Assembly: GCF_018215265.2 (NCBI RefSeq)
Contig: NZ_CP136562.1
Coordinates: 558,001 to 622,000, forward strand
Direction: 5' to 3'
Length of the DNA stretch: 64,000 bases
Origin: Paenarthrobacter sp. GOM3
GTDB lineage: Bacteria; Actinomycetota; Actinomycetes; Actinomycetales; Micrococcaceae
Shown here: piece after piece, positions 7,382 through 17,153 of the stretch
How positions within the stretch are numbered: the first letter of the stretch is position 1
How the letters are laid out: every line of letters begins with the position of its first letter
Notes under the pieces: generated by a model
Database searches by the model: none
Told to the model about the DNA's origin: nothing
Seen by the model: the letters and a program-made list of their open reading frames with translations, nothing else
Position numbers and translations under genes: made by a program

Positions 7382-10300
7382 ATGACCAGCACCATCCCGG
7401 ATGCCACCGCCCCGAGCACCCAGGATTCCGGACAGTTCGATGATCTTGCCCAGGAAGCCATTGCCTTGGTCCGCCACTGGTTGGCCGAAGCCAGCAAGAT
7501 CCCCGTGGACGTCTCCGCCCAGCGCCTTGCCGGCGTCTTGAAAGACCCCAACGGGCTGGACTTCACGGTCGGATTCGTCGACGGCGTCATCCGCCCTGAG
7601 GATCTGTCCGTCGCCGGCCGTACACTCGCCGAGCTGGCCCCGAAGGTCCCCAAGTTCCTCCCTTGGTACATGCGCAGCGCTGTCCGCGTGGGTGGCGTCA
7701 TGGCTCCGATCCTCCCGCAGGTCGTTATCCCCATTGCCCGCCGCGTGCTCCGCGAAATGGTGGGCCACCTCATCGTCGATGCCACCGACGCAAAGCTCGG
7801 CCCGGCCATTGCGAAGATCCGCCAGGACGGCGTGCACCTGAACGTGAACCTCCTCGGCGAAGCCGTCCTGGGCGAACACGAAGCGCAGCGTCGCCTCGAA
7901 GGCACCCTCAAACTCCTGGCCCGCGAAGACGTGGACTACGTCTCCATCAAGGAATCCTCCACCGTGGCCCCGCACTCTCCATGGGCCTTCGACGAAGCCG
8001 TCGAGCACGTGGTGGAGAAGCTCACCCCGCTTTACCGCCTCGCCGCGTCCTTCCCCAAGCCCAAGTTCATCAACCTGGACATGGAGGAATACAAGGACCT
8101 CAGCATGACCATCGCGGTGTTCAAGCGCATCCTGGACATGCCCGAGTTCAAGAACCTGGAAGCCGGAATCGTCCTCCAGGCCTACCTCCCGGACGCCCTT
8201 GGCGCCATGCAGGAACTGCAGGAGTGGGCCACCGAACGCCGTGCCCAGGGCGGTGCTCCCATCAAGGTCCGCGTGGTCAAGGGCGCCAACCTGCCCATGG
8301 AGCAGGTCGAAGCGTCCCTGCACGACTGGCCGCTGGCCACCTGGGGCACCAAGCAGGACTCGGACACCAGCTACAAGAACGTCATCAACTACGCCCTCAC
8401 CCCCGAGCACGTTGACGCTGTCCGAATCGGCGTTGCCGGCCACAACCTGTTCGACGTCGCCTTCGCCTGGTTGCTCGCCAAGCAGCGCGGGATTGCCGGT
8501 CAGGGGCAGAAAGCGATTGAGTTCGAAATGCTCCTGGGCATGGCAACCGGCCAGGCCACTGCGGTCCGCAAGGATGTCGGCAGCCTCCTGCTCTACACAC
8601 CGGTGGTCCACCCGGGCGAGTTCGACGTCGCCATCGCGTACCTGATCCGCCGCCTTGAAGAGGGTGCCAGCCAGGAAAACTTCATGTCCGCCGTCTTCGA
8701 GCTCAGCGAAAACGAGGGCCTGTTCAAGCGCGAGCAGCAGCGCTTCCTGGACTCCCTGGCCAACATGAAGGACGAGGTCCCGGGCCCCAACCGCAAGCAG
8801 GACCGTCGCCTCCCGGCCGATCCGGCACCGCTTGAGGGCTTCAGCAACACCCCTGACACGGACCCCGCGCTTCCGGCCAACCGCGCCTGGGGCCGCGACA
8901 TCCTCAAGCGCATCCCCGGTTCCACCGCCGGCAACAAGATCGTCGAGTCCACCAAGGTCTCCGACGCAGCCGAACTGGACCGCATCATCGCCACCGCCGT
9001 GGATCACGGTAAGGCCTGGGGTGCACGTCCGGCCGCCGAGCGCGCAGCCATCCTGCACCGTGCCGGCGAGGTCCTGGAGGCCCGCCGTGCCGAACTCCTG
9101 GAAGTCATGGCTTCCGAGACCGGCAAGACCATCGACCAGGGCGACCCCGAGGTCAGCGAAGCAATCGACTTCGCGCACTACTACGCCGAGCGCGCCAAGG
9201 ACCTGGAAACGGTCGACGGCGCCACGTTCGTCCCAGCGAACCTCACCGTGGTGACCCCGCCGTGGAACTTCCCGGTGGCGATCCCCGCAGGCTCCACCCT
9301 CGCAGCACTCGCCTCAGGCTCCGCCGTCGTGATCAAGCCTGCAAAGCAGGCCCGCCGCTCCGGTTCCGTCATGGTGGACGCCCTGTGGGAAGCCGGTGTT
9401 CCGCGTGAAGTGCTGGCACTCGTCCAGCTCGAAGAGCGTGAGCTTGGCACCCAGCTGGTCTCACACCCCAGCGTTGACCGCGTGATCCTGACCGGTGGCT
9501 ACGAAACGGCAGAACTGTTCCGTTCCTTCCGCCAGGACCTGCCGCTGCTCGCGGAGACGTCCGGCAAGAACGCCATCATCGTCACCCCGAGTGCAGACCT
9601 GGACCTTGCCGCGAAGGACGTCGTGTACTCGGCATTCGGCCACGCCGGACAGAAGTGCTCTGCCGCGTCCTTGGTGATCCTGGTGGGCTCGGTGGCGAAG
9701 AGCGCCCGCTTCCACAACCAGCTCATCGACGCCGCCCGCTCGCTGACCGTCGGCTACCCGGAGGATGCCACCACCCAGATGGGGCCGATCATCGAACCGG
9801 CCAACGGCAAGCTCCTGAACGCGCTCACCACCCTGGGCGACGGCGAGAGCTGGGCCATCAAGCCCGAGCGCCTCGACGAGACCGGCCGTTTGTGGTCCCC
9901 GGGTATCCGCTCGGGCGTCAAGCGTGGCTCCTACTTCCACCTGACCGAGTTCTTCGGCCCGGTGCTGGGTGTCATGACCGCCGAAACCCTTGAGGAAGCA
10001 ATCGCCATCCAGAACGAGATCGAGTACGGCCTCACCGCCGGCCTGCACTCCCTGGACTCCGCCGAGATGGGCGTCTGGCTGGACACCATCCAGGCCGGCA
10101 ACCTGTACGTCAACCGCGGCATCACCGGTGCGATCGTGCAGCGCCAGCCGTTCGGCGGCTGGAAGAAGTCGGCTGTTGGCGCCGGAACCAAGGCCGGTGG
10201 ACCGAACTACCTGATCGGCCTGGGCAGCTGGCTCCCGGCCGAGGCAAAGGCCAAGCGCGGCACCGTCCTTCAGGGTGCGGCCTCGCAGATCCTTGCCGCT

Positions 10301-10855
10301 GCCAAGTCCGCTGACGTTACTGCCGAGGAACTCCACACCCTCCAGCAGGCACTCGTCAGCGACGCCGCCGCCTGGGAATCCGAGTTCGGCACCCGCAAGG
10401 ACGTTTCCGCCCTCTCCGCAGAGCGCAACGTCTTCCGCTACCGCTCCCTCCCTGTCACCATCCGTCTCTCCGAAGGCGAGCGACTCGCTGAGCTGCTCCG
10501 CGTCGTAGCAGCCGGTGCAGTAGCTGGCTCAAAGCTGACGGTGAGCTCCGCCGTCGTACTTCCCGACGCAGTGGTGACGGTGTTCGCGAACCTGGGCGTC
10601 AGTGTCCGGATTGAGGACGATGCCGCGTGGCTGGCCCGTGCGGCAAAGTTCGACGCCGGCCGCATCCGCCTGATCGGTGGCGACTTCGCCGCGCTGAGCG
10701 CGGCCATGGGTGGCCGTCCGGACGTTGCGGTTTACCACGGCGCAGTGACGCAGGCCGGTCGGATCGAGATGTTGCCGTTCCTCCGCGAGCAGGCTGTGTC
10801 CATCACGGCCCACCGCTTCGGCACCCCGAACCACCTGTCGGACGCGTTGATCTAG
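7382..10855 (+). CDS. putA: Bifunctional proline dehydrogenase / P5C dehydrogenase
   Basis: 1157 residues with a good AGAAGGAG Shine-Dalgarno. The N-terminal half is the FAD-dependent proline dehydrogenase barrel (HLNVNLLGEAVLG, YVSIKESS, the FEMLLGMA segment); the C-terminal half is an aldehyde-dehydrogenase-type L-glutamate-gamma-semialdehyde dehydrogenase with TPPWNFPVAI, the general-base Glu in AETSGKNAI, and the catalytic Cys in GHAGQKCSAASL. It oxidises proline to glutamate, with channelling of the P5C intermediate. An extra ~150-residue C-terminal segment follows the ALDH core. No N-terminal ribbon-helix-helix domain is present, so this PutA is not an autogenous repressor, consistent with control by the divergent LysR protein. 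Confidence 0.96.
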   Translation: MTSTIPDATAPSTQDSGQFDDLAQEAIALVRHWLAEASKIPVDVSAQRLAGVLKDPNGLDFTVGFVDGVIRPEDLSVAGRTLAELAPKVPKFLPWYMRSAVRVGGVMAPILPQVVIPIARRVLREMVGHLIVDATDAKLGPAIAKIRQDGVHLNVNLLGEAVLGEHEAQRRLEGTLKLLAREDVDYVSIKESSTVAPHSPWAFDEAVEHVVEKLTPLYRLAASFPKPKFINLDMEEYKDLSMTIAVFKRILDMPEFKNLEAGIVLQAYLPDALGAMQELQEWATERRAQGGAPIKVRVVKGANLPMEQVEASLHDWPLATWGTKQDSDTSYKNVINYALTPEHVDAVRIGVAGHNLFDVAFAWLLAKQRGIAGQGQKAIEFEMLLGMATGQATAVRKDVGSLLLYTPVVHPGEFDVAIAYLIRRLEEGASQENFMSAVFELSENEGLFKREQQRFLDSLANMKDEVPGPNRKQDRRLPADPAPLEGFSNTPDTDPALPANRAWGRDILKRIPGSTAGNKIVESTKVSDAAELDRIIATAVDHGKAWGARPAAERAAILHRAGEVLEARRAELLEVMASETGKTIDQGDPEVSEAIDFAHYYAERAKDLETVDGATFVPANLTVVTPPWNFPVAIPAGSTLAALASGSAVVIKPAKQARRSGSVMVDALWEAGVPREVLALVQLEERELGTQLVSHPSVDRVILTGGYETAELFRSFRQDLPLLAETSGKNAIIVTPSADLDLAAKDVVYSAFGHAGQKCSAASLVILVGSVAKSARFHNQLIDAARSLTVGYPEDATTQMGPIIEPANGKLLNALTTLGDGESWAIKPERLDETGRLWSPGIRSGVKRGSYFHLTEFFGPVLGVMTAETLEEAIAIQNEIEYGLTAGLHSLDSAEMGVWLDTIQAGNLYVNRGITGAIVQRQPFGGWKKSAVGAGTKAGGPNYLIGLGSWLPAEAKAKRGTVLQGAASQILAAAKSADVTAEELHTLQQALVSDAAAWESEFGTRKDVSALSAERNVFRYRSLPVTIRLSEGERLAELLRVVAAGAVAGSKLTVSSAVVLPDAVVTVFANLGVSVRIEDDAAWLARAAKFDAGRIRLIGGDFAALSAAMGGRPDVAVYHGAVTQAGRIEMLPFLREQAVSITAHRFGTPNHLSDALI

Positions 10856-10864
10856 GGAACTCCG

Positions 10865-10889
10865 CCGAGGGGTGCACTCCACCCCTCGG
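10865..10889. terminator. Bidirectional hairpin between putA and the DUF2236 gene
   Basis: CCGAGGGGTG (10865-10874) and CACCCCTCGG (10880-10889) form a perfect 10-bp stem with a CACTC loop, located between two convergent genes. No U-tract follows, so it may act as a stability hairpin or weak bidirectional terminator. Confidence 0.65.
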
Positions 10890-10902
10890 CTGGGACTGAG
10901 GC

Positions 10903-11814
10903 TCAGGCTGCGTATCCGAGCCTTTGCAACCTGCGCCGTGCGGCCTGCTCGCTCGGGCCATGCGAGCCCAGCGCGAACCGCACCATGCCCAGCACCGCCC
11001 TGGCAGCGGTAACCACCGGCACCGGAACCAGACCGAGCTTTGCGCGCCGCAAGCCCAGGAGGTCCCGGTATTTGGGTTCGAGGGTTGCGACGGCGGCGGC
11101 GAACAGAATGCGATATCCGGGCCTGAGGAGCGGGCTCAGTGGAGGCCGGCGGATGAAGGACACTGTCTCGGCGAGACGTTCGTCAGCCCGCAGCACGCCG
11201 GAGGAGTACCAGGCTTCCAGTTCCTCGCGGACCTGGGCCCATGTGAGCGGCGGGTCAATGACGCCCATGAGCCTTCCGGCGGCGGCCCACTCGCGGACGT
11301 AGGCATCGGGTCCGCCGGGGATCGGCCGGCCCCAGATGCGGTTGGCAGTGATGAAGGAATCCGCATAGGTGACGTGCACCCAGCGGAGGAGTTCGGGATT
11401 GTTGGCTGCGTACTCGCGCTCCACGCCCTGTCCATCCACGTAGGTTCCGCGGACGCGCTCGTGGATCTTCCGTACACGAGCGGTCGCGGCTTCGGCGGCG
11501 TCGGTGGAGCCATAGGTCACGGTGAAGATCCAGCGCACCGTGTTGGCGAGTCGGCCCAGGGGGTCCTTTTGGAAACCGGAGTGCTCGTACACCCCGGCCA
11601 GCGCGCCCGGATGCAGGGCCTGCATCAGCAGGACCCGTATCCCGGCGACAATCGTGGCCACGTGACCATGCACCGCCCAGGCGGCCGACCCCGGAAGGTG
11701 ATATCCGGCGTCGTTCCCTTCCGCGAGGCGCGGAACCCACTCAGGCGGCGTGCCCGAGGTTCCCGTGAAGGTGCGCTGCAGTTCGTGCCTGTACTCGGTG
11801 AGGTAGTTCCTCAT
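10903..11814 (-). CDS. Oxygenase MpaB-family (DUF2236) protein
   Basis: 303 residues of the DUF2236/MpaB family, heme-b helical proteins that include mycophenolic-acid MpaB and latex-clearing Lcp-like oxygenases. Recognisable pieces are GSAAWAVHGHVATIVAGIRVLLMQALHP with the conserved histidines, YEHSGFQKDPLGRLANTVRWI, and TYADSFITANRIWG. There is no signal peptide. The substrate cannot be predicted; many actinobacterial members are orphans. It is convergent with putA and about 50 bp downstream of the MFS gene on the same strand, so it may be read through from that transcript. Confidence 0.8.
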   Translation of the reverse strand: MRNYLTEYRHELQRTFTGTSGTPPEWVPRLAEGNDAGYHLPGSAAWAVHGHVATIVAGIRVLLMQALHPGALAGVYEHSGFQKDPLGRLANTVRWIFTVTYGSTDAAEAATARVRKIHERVRGTYVDGQGVEREYAANNPELLRWVHVTYADSFITANRIWGRPIPGGPDAYVREWAAAGRLMGVIDPPLTWAQVREELEAWYSSGVLRADERLAETVSFIRRPPLSPLLRPGYRILFAAAVATLEPKYRDLLGLRRAKLGLVPVPVVTAARAVLGMVRFALGSHGPSEQAARRRLQRLGYAA

Positions 11815-11865
11815 ATCCCATTCGACCGCGCAATTGCGCCCGTGTACAGAGGCAAACCGCAGGGG

Positions 11866-13308
11866 TTAGGAGCGCACCCGGCGCCGTGACGGTGCCGCGG
11901 CCACCAGCAGGGCGGCGATGGCGACGGCGGCACTCAGGATCAGTCCCGGCCGGTATTGTTCCAGCATGGCTTGGGCGCTGACGGTTCCGGCGGCTTGTCC
12001 GTGCCCACTGACCAGTGCCGTGGTGACGGCCAGGACCAGTGCGGCGCCCACCTGGGTGCTCGTTTGGATGAGTCCTGCGGCAAGACCCTGCTCGGAGTCC
12101 TTAATACCTGCTGTTGCCTGGACATTGATGGACGGGAAGGCCAACGCGAATCCGATACCCAGCAGGACCACCGACGGCAGGATGTCCAGCGCGTAGTTGG
12201 GCGTGGTGCCCACGCGCAGGAACAGGACGTAGCCCAACCCGAGCGCCGTAAGGCCGGTGAGGATCAATTGCGTGGCACCGAACTTCTCGATCAACCTGTC
12301 CGCGAACGGCGCGCTGGTGGCCACCAACAAGCCGGCCGGCAGCAGGGCCAGTGCCATTCCCAGCGGGGTCCAGCCCAACACTGACTGCAGGAACATGGTG
12401 ACGATGAACTGGAAGCTCAGGTAGGACCCGAATAGCCCCACAGCGCTGAGGTTTGCCCGGGCCACCCAGCCTTCCTTGAGGATGCTGAAGCGGATCAGCG
12501 GGTGCTTGACCTTGTTCTCGATCACCGCGAAGGCTGCCAGCACGGCAACGGAAACTGCGAATCCGGCGATTGTTGCCACAGATCCCCAGCCCTGTTCAGG
12601 TGCTGAAACCAAGGTGTACACCAGGCCGAGCATGCCCAGCGCGAGGGTCACGGCGCCCCAGATATCGTGCCCGCTGTCCTCAACGGACGGCTTGTCCTTG
12701 GGAATGAACTTCATCCCCAGGAGGACGACCACCACGGCGATCGGCACGGAGACCAGGAACGTCCACCGCCAGCTGAGGCTGGTCATGAGGCCGCCCACCA
12801 CTAGGCCCAGCGAGAAACCGCTGGCACCGAACGTGGTGAAGATGGACAGCGCCTTGTTGCGCTCGCGTCCCTCAGCGAAGTTGGTGGTGATGATGGAGAA
12901 GCCAGTAGGTGCGGTGAACGCGGCAGCCAGGCCCTTGATGAAGCGCGTGGCGATCAGAATCGCGGAATCGTCCACCAGGCCGCCCAGGAGCGACGCCGCG
13001 GCGAACACGGTCAGGGCAATAAGGAAGATACGACGGCGGCCCAACAGGTCCGCGAGCCGGCCACCAAGGAGCAGCAGGCTCCCGTAGCCAAGGACGTAGG
13101 CGGACACGATCCACTGCAGGGAATCGGTTCCGAGGTTGAGTTCCTGTCCGATGGAGGGCAACGCGACGCCAACCATGGAGACGTCCAGTCCATCGAGGGC
13201 CAGGACGGTGCAGACAACCATCAGCAGCAGCCACTGTGCCCGGGTCCAACGGACGGCGGAAACCAAGGGTGGCTCGGCGGAGTTTTTGAGGGAGGTGGGT
13301 GATGTCAT
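11866..13308 (-). CDS. MFS transporter, DHA2 (EmrB/QacA-like) drug efflux family
   Basis: 480 residues, strongly hydrophobic, with many predicted membrane helices. The first helix and motif ALDGLDVSMVGVALPSIG and the motif-A-like GGRLADLLGRRR are typical of the EmrB/QacA DHA2 group, as is motif C in GPTGFSII-type helix 5 (AFTAPTGFSIITTNF). Such proteins expel lipophilic drugs by proton antiport. It is divergent from a MarR regulator 84 bp away, with palindromes between them, a common pump-repressor pairing. The substrate is unknown. Confidence 0.88.
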   Translation of the reverse strand: MTSPTSLKNSAEPPLVSAVRWTRAQWLLLMVVCTVLALDGLDVSMVGVALPSIGQELNLGTDSLQWIVSAYVLGYGSLLLLGGRLADLLGRRRIFLIALTVFAAASLLGGLVDDSAILIATRFIKGLAAAFTAPTGFSIITTNFAEGRERNKALSIFTTFGASGFSLGLVVGGLMTSLSWRWTFLVSVPIAVVVVLLGMKFIPKDKPSVEDSGHDIWGAVTLALGMLGLVYTLVSAPEQGWGSVATIAGFAVSVAVLAAFAVIENKVKHPLIRFSILKEGWVARANLSAVGLFGSYLSFQFIVTMFLQSVLGWTPLGMALALLPAGLLVATSAPFADRLIEKFGATQLILTGLTALGLGYVLFLRVGTTPNYALDILPSVVLLGIGFALAFPSINVQATAGIKDSEQGLAAGLIQTSTQVGAALVLAVTTALVSGHGQAAGTVSAQAMLEQYRPGLILSAAVAIAALLVAAAPSRRRVRS

Positions 13309-13321
13309 GCGCTCAATCTAT

Positions 13322-13387
13322 ATGACGCGTCATTCAATGACAAGGAATATTATGACGTGGATTCTAAGTGCGTAATGAACTAGAATC
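13322..13387. promoter_or_regulatory. Candidate MarR operators between MFS pump and MarR gene
   Basis: The 84-bp divergent region contains the perfect palindrome ATGACGCGTCAT (13322-13333), a further ATGAC repeat at 13337 and ATGACG at 13352, and an inverted repeat GATTCTA (13360-13366) / TAGAATC (13381-13387). They sit where both promoters must overlap, so one MarR dimer could repress both genes. Inferred from symmetry and position. Confidence 0.5.
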
Positions 13388-13392
13388 AGGAC

Positions 13393-13770
13393 ATGGCAAC
13401 GACGCGTGATCGCCAACTGGTTGAGCAGTGGCGAAGCATCCAGGACTCCTACTTCCGTACTGCAGGAGCTATCGACCGCGCCCTCGAAGCCAAATTCGAC
13501 ATCGGCCTCAATGAGTTCGAGATACTCGACCTGGTGGCCGAAAGTGAAGAGTCTGCCTGTCGCATGAAGGCGTTGGGGGAGCGGACCCCCATGACGCAAA
13601 GTGCGGTTTCCAAGGTGGTCGACCGTCTGGAAAAAGCTGGCCTCGTTTCGCGCCAGACCTGCGCCGACGACCGCCGCTCGTTGTTCCTGGAATTGACTGA
13701 GGCTGGCCGCGCCCTGCACTCAACTGCCGCCGTCGAGCACCGCGCGTTGCTTAAGGAAAACTTGGGCTGA
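13393..13770 (+). CDS. MarR-family transcriptional regulator
   Basis: 125 residues, slightly short for MarR (usually ~140). The winged-helix core is visible: LNEFEILDLVAES, then PMTQSAVSKVVDRLEKAGLVSRQ (recognition helix, about residues 65-87) and the wing DDRRSLFLELTEAG. MarR dimers typically repress adjacent efflux genes and release on binding phenolic or drug ligands. The gene is divergent from the DHA2 pump. The C-terminal dimerisation helix is rather short (HRALLKENLG), but I see no frameshift. Confidence 0.88.
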   Translation: MATTRDRQLVEQWRSIQDSYFRTAGAIDRALEAKFDIGLNEFEILDLVAESEESACRMKALGERTPMTQSAVSKVVDRLEKAGLVSRQTCADDRRSLFLELTEAGRALHSTAAVEHRALLKENLG

Positions 13771-13943
13771 AGCGGGCTGGCTGGCTTTCTGTCCCCTGCG
13801 ACGACGCGTTGCAAGTTGCCTTGATCGGACGCTTTTGCGAGACTGTAACCCTCTATTCCCCAGTGTTAGGCCGATGTTTTGACGGGCATTACAGGTTTCA
13901 CGACGCCAACCGTGCGCTGACCTTGCCCTGATGCCCTTGCCGG

Positions 13944-13977
13944 CCAGTGGTTGCAGCGCATTCGCTGAAACCACTGG
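13944..13977 (+). promoter_or_regulatory. Leader hairpin before the ABC-F gene
   Basis: CCAGTGGTT (13944-13952) pairs with AACCACTGG (13969-13977), and an inner CAGCG/CGCTG pairing with loop CATT extends it to about 15 bp with one mismatch. It ends 9 bases before the GGAGC Shine-Dalgarno region and has no U-tract, so it looks like a translational or anti-attenuation element. A short frame starting ATG at 13931 runs through the hairpin and past the ABC-F start (31 codons, out of frame). Confidence 0.5.
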
Positions 13978-13992
13978 AGCCTTCGGAGCATC

Positions 13993-15645
13993 ATGTCTAC
14001 AACAAAAAACCCGTCCATCACCCTGACCGACGTGCGCCTTCAGTGGCCCGACGGTACCACTGCCCTTGCCGGGATCTCCGGAACATTCGGATCGGGCCGT
14101 ACAGGCCTTGTGGGATCCAACGGTGCCGGAAAATCGACCTTGCTGCGCCTCATAGCCGGGAGCCTCGCCCCTACAAGTGGCAGTATCACGACCAACGGTG
14201 ATGTCGGGTACCTTCCGCAGACACTCACCCTCGCGATCGACTCAACGGTGGCCGACCTGCTGGGTATCGGCCACAAGTTGAAAGCCCTGCGGGCCATCGA
14301 AGCCGGCGACGTTTCCGTAGGAAACTTCGATGCGGTGGGCGATGACTGGGACATCGAAGCCCGGGCGGACAAATCCTTGCGCCACATCGGCTTTACGGGT
14401 GCGGACCTGGAGCGGAACGTGGGCGAAATTTCGGGAGGCGAAGCGATGCTTGTTGCCATCGCGGGGCTCCGGCTTCAGGGGACAGCAATCACTCTTTTGG
14501 ACGAGCCAACGAACAACCTGGACAGGCAGGCGCGAACAAAACTGTCCGCTCTCCTGTCCACATGGCCGGGGACGCTGGTGGTGGTCAGCCACGACCTGGC
14601 ACTGCTGGAGTTGATGGACAATACGGCGGAACTGCATGGTGGAGAACTCGAAGTGTTCGGGGGTCCGTACAGTGCTTGGCGGTCGTATGTGGATGAGCAG
14701 CAGGCCGCAGCGGTTCAGGCTGCCCAAGCTGCCAAGCAGGCCGTGAAGACTGAGAAGCGCCAGCGCCAGGAAGCTGAAATGAAGCTGGCGCAGCGGGCCC
14801 GCACCGGTCAAACCAGCTACGACAACAAGAAGGGCTCCAGGATCCTGATGAATCAGCGGGCCTCCGATGCCCAGGTGTCAGCGGGCAAGCTGCGATCAGG
14901 ATCGGATGACAAGGTGAACGCTGCCCAGGCTGCACTGGATGCCGCCTCTTCCAAAATCAGGGAAGACGAACAGATCAGCGTGAACCTTCCGGACCCGGAC
15001 CTTCCCCGCAGCCGGCGGATCGCCGAGCTGCGGGGAACCAATCGCGCCTTTGTGGTGGAAGGACCCGAACGGGTGGCCATCATCGGCGCCAACGGGGTGG
15101 GAAAAACCAGCTTGCTCGAACGCCTGGTCAGCGGGGAACCGTTGACAGACGATGATGACGACGTCGAATCCGGCACCGCAGGTGGTCAGCTCCTGACCGG
15201 GCGGTCCGGCTATCTGCGGCAGCGGCTCGATGGCCTGGACGAGGCCGCGACAACTTTGGAAAATGTTCAGGCGGCGGCACCACGTGTCCCTGTCGGGGAA
15301 ATCCGCAACCAGTTGGCCCGGTTCTTGTTGCGGGGTGATAGCGTCTACCGTCCCGTTGGGACTCTCTCCGGTGGCGAACGGTTCAGGGTTTCCTTGGCCA
15401 AGCTTCTCTTTGCCGATCCGCCGCCACAGGTGCTGATTCTCGATGAGCCAACAAACAACCTCGACATACAGAGTGTGGACCAACTCGTGGAAGCGTTGAA
15501 TGCTTACCGCGGTGCCGTCATCCTGGTCAGCCACGACGACGGGTTCCTGGCCCGTCTCGATCTGGACCTGGTGCTGAGCCTGGACCATGACGGGTCACTC
15601 ACCGAGCTGCCGTCTCTGCCTGTTGGGTCACGGGCGGGTAGCTGA
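13993..15645 (+). CDS. ABC-F family ATP-binding protein (ribosome protection/translation factor type)
   Basis: 550 residues containing two ABC ATPase domains and no membrane segment. Domain 1 has Walker [10 protein letters not shown] (about residue 41), signature [12 protein letters not shown] and [10 protein letters not shown]; domain 2 has Walker [10 protein letters not shown], signature [13 protein letters not shown] and [11 protein letters not shown]. Between them lies the charged helical linker ([19 protein letters not shown]). ABC-F proteins act on the ribosomal E site; some give resistance to macrolides, lincosamides or pleuromutilins. The leader hairpin and two flanking efflux modules fit a resistance role, but a housekeeping role is not excluded. 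Its 3' end overlaps the convergent MFS gene by 18 bp. Confidence 0.88.
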   Translation: MSTTKNPSITLTDVRLQWPDGTTALAGISGTFGSGRTGLVGSNGAGKSTLLRLIAGSLAPTSGSITTNGDVGYLPQTLTLAIDSTVADLLGIGHKLKALRAIEAGDVSVGNFDAVGDDWDIEARADKSLRHIGFTGADLERNVGEISGGEAMLVAIAGLRLQGTAITLLDEPTNNLDRQARTKLSALLSTWPGTLVVVSHDLALLELMDNTAELHGGELEVFGGPYSAWRSYVDEQQAAAVQAAQAAKQAVKTEKRQRQEAEMKLAQRARTGQTSYDNKKGSRILMNQRASDAQVSAGKLRSGSDDKVNAAQAALDAASSKIREDEQISVNLPDPDLPRSRRIAELRGTNRAFVVEGPERVAIIGANGVGKTSLLERLVSGEPLTDDDDDVESGTAGGQLLTGRSGYLRQRLDGLDEAATTLENVQAAAPRVPVGEIRNQLARFLLRGDSVYRPVGTLSGGERFRVSLAKLLFADPPPQVLILDEPTNNLDIQSVDQLVEALNAYRGAVILVSHDDGFLARLDLDLVLSLDHDGSLTELPSLPVGSRAGS

Positions 15646-17058
15646 CGCGTTTCCCGCCGCCCTGCGTTGCGCGAGGTAGATCAGTGCAGCGCAGGGGACG
15701 GCAAGCGTGTAAAACCATGTGGCCGAGGTGAAGACTGCTCCGTAGGCCTCGGCTCCTGCCGTTCCTTCGGCTGTGCCGCCGGAGCCCGCGAACACCACGG
15801 TCAACAGCGCCAGGCCAATGGACCCGCCGAGTTGATGTGCCGTGTTAACCAATCCAGAGGCGGCGCCGTTGTCCGCTTGTGCCACCCCGGACATGCCAAA
15901 CTCGGTCAGCAGGATGATTGCTGTTCCTTGGCCGATTCCGAGCACGATCAGTGGAAGCAGGACGTCCGGGAAATAGGCGGTGCCCGGGCCTATGGTGCTG
16001 AGCCACAGCATGCCCAGTCCGGCGATGACCAACGAGGCCACCAGCAGCGCTGGCTTACCCAGTGAGGCGCTGAGGGGTTTGATCACGTAAACCATGAGGA
16101 AGAACAGGAGCGTGAGCGGAATGTAGGCGATGCCGGCGGCGAAGGCGCTGAATCCCAGCACATTCTGGAGGTACTGGCTGAGGAAATAGAAGGTGGAGAA
16201 CATGGCCCCCACGATCAGAATCCGGATGATGTAGGCGCCCGACCGGGTCATGTCTTTGAAGAGGCGCAGGGGAGTGATAGGCCGCTCGGCATGACGCTCG
16301 ACGAGCACGAAAGCCAGAAGCAGGAGCACGGCCGCTGCGAGTGAAACAACGGTCGTCAGGTTCCCCCACCCAGCCTCGCCCGCGTTCACGAGTCCATAGA
16401 CCAAGGCGGACATTCCCGCTGTAACTGTCAACGCGCCCGGGATGTCTACACTGCCTTTGACCCTTCCGGTTTCCGGCAGGAAACGTGGGCTCAGCAGCAA
16501 GACGACAATTCCGATCGGAACATTGATCAGCAAGCCCCATCGCCACGACAGCAGGTCTGTGAAGACACCGCCGACGATGATGCCCACGCTGCCCCCGGCC
16601 CCGATCACGGCGCTGTAGATGCTGATTGCTTGGGACCGTTCCCCGGGCTCGGGGAAAGTCTGCACCAGGAGCGCCAGGGTTGCCGGAATGGCGAAGGCCG
16701 ATGCGGCGCCTTGGAGTACGCGGGCCCCAATCATGACCTCGGCGTTGAAGGCGATCCCGGCCAGCAGGGATGCCAACGTGAAAACTCCTACGCCGACCAT
16801 GAAGACCCGTCGCCTGCCCAGAAGGTCTCCGACGCGGGCGCCCAGCAACAACAGCCCTCCGAAAGCCAGCGCATAGCTGTTCTGGACCCACGAGAGGGTG
16901 GTGCTGTTGAAGTCAAGTTCGCGTTCAAGGTGCGGCAGTGCCGTGGTCACGATGGAAGTGTCCAACACCATCATCAGCTGGCAGCCCAAGATGACCGCCA
17001 AGGTTATGGTTCTGGACAATCGAGTGGCCGGGGTTGTTTCCATCTGCGTTGCTGACAT
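15628..17058 (-). CDS. MFS transporter, DHA2 drug efflux family (second copy)
   Basis: 476 residues with multiple predicted membrane helices. DHA2 marks are [22 protein letters not shown] in helix 1, [17 protein letters not shown] (motif A), and a helix-5 motif C region [14 protein letters not shown]. It is probably a proton-coupled drug exporter; the substrate is unknown. It is divergent from a TetR regulator with near-identical inverted motifs between them and convergent with the ABC-F gene. It is clearly diverged from the 11866-13308 pump, so this is not a recent duplication. Confidence 0.88.
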   Translation of the reverse strand: MSATQMETTPATRLSRTITLAVILGCQLMMVLDTSIVTTALPHLERELDFNSTTLSWVQNSYALAFGGLLLLGARVGDLLGRRRVFMVGVGVFTLASLLAGIAFNAEVMIGARVLQGAASAFAIPATLALLVQTFPEPGERSQAISIYSAVIGAGGSVGIIVGGVFTDLLSWRWGLLINVPIGIVVLLLSPRFLPETGRVKGSVDIPGALTVTAGMSALVYGLVNAGEAGWGNLTTVVSLAAAVLLLLAFVLVERHAERPITPLRLFKDMTRSGAYIIRILIVGAMFSTFYFLSQYLQNVLGFSAFAAGIAYIPLTLLFFLMVYVIKPLSASLGKPALLVASLVIAGLGMLWLSTIGPGTAYFPDVLLPLIVLGIGQGTAIILLTEFGMSGVAQADNGAASGLVNTAHQLGGSIGLALLTVVFAGSGGTAEGTAGAEAYGAVFTSATWFYTLAVPCAALIYLAQRRAAGNASATRP

Positions 17059-17072
17059 GTCGAGCCCTCCCT

Positions 17073-17138
17073 AAGTAACTAACTGGTTGGTTTTAACCAT
17101 GCGCTCGAAATGCATCGATGTCAACTAACCAGTTACTT
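17073..17138. promoter_or_regulatory. Paired TetR operator candidates
   Basis: AACTGGTTGGTT (17081-17092) recurs in inverted orientation as AACTAACCAGTT (17123-17134), matching 11 of 12 bases, and both copies are flanked by AAGTAACT (17073-17080 and, inverted, AGTTACTT at 17131-17138). The pair lies between the divergent MFS and TetR genes. The second copy lies upstream of the 17154 start, which supports that start over the earlier ATG at 17118. Confidence 0.6.
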
Positions 17139-17153
17139 GCTATCGTGGGGGAC

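Noticed and set aside
7367..9178. 603-codon minus-strand ORF inside putA
   Set aside because: Antisense shadow of the high-GC putA frame; repetitive Gly/Val/Asp composition, no recognisable domain and no Shine-Dalgarno.
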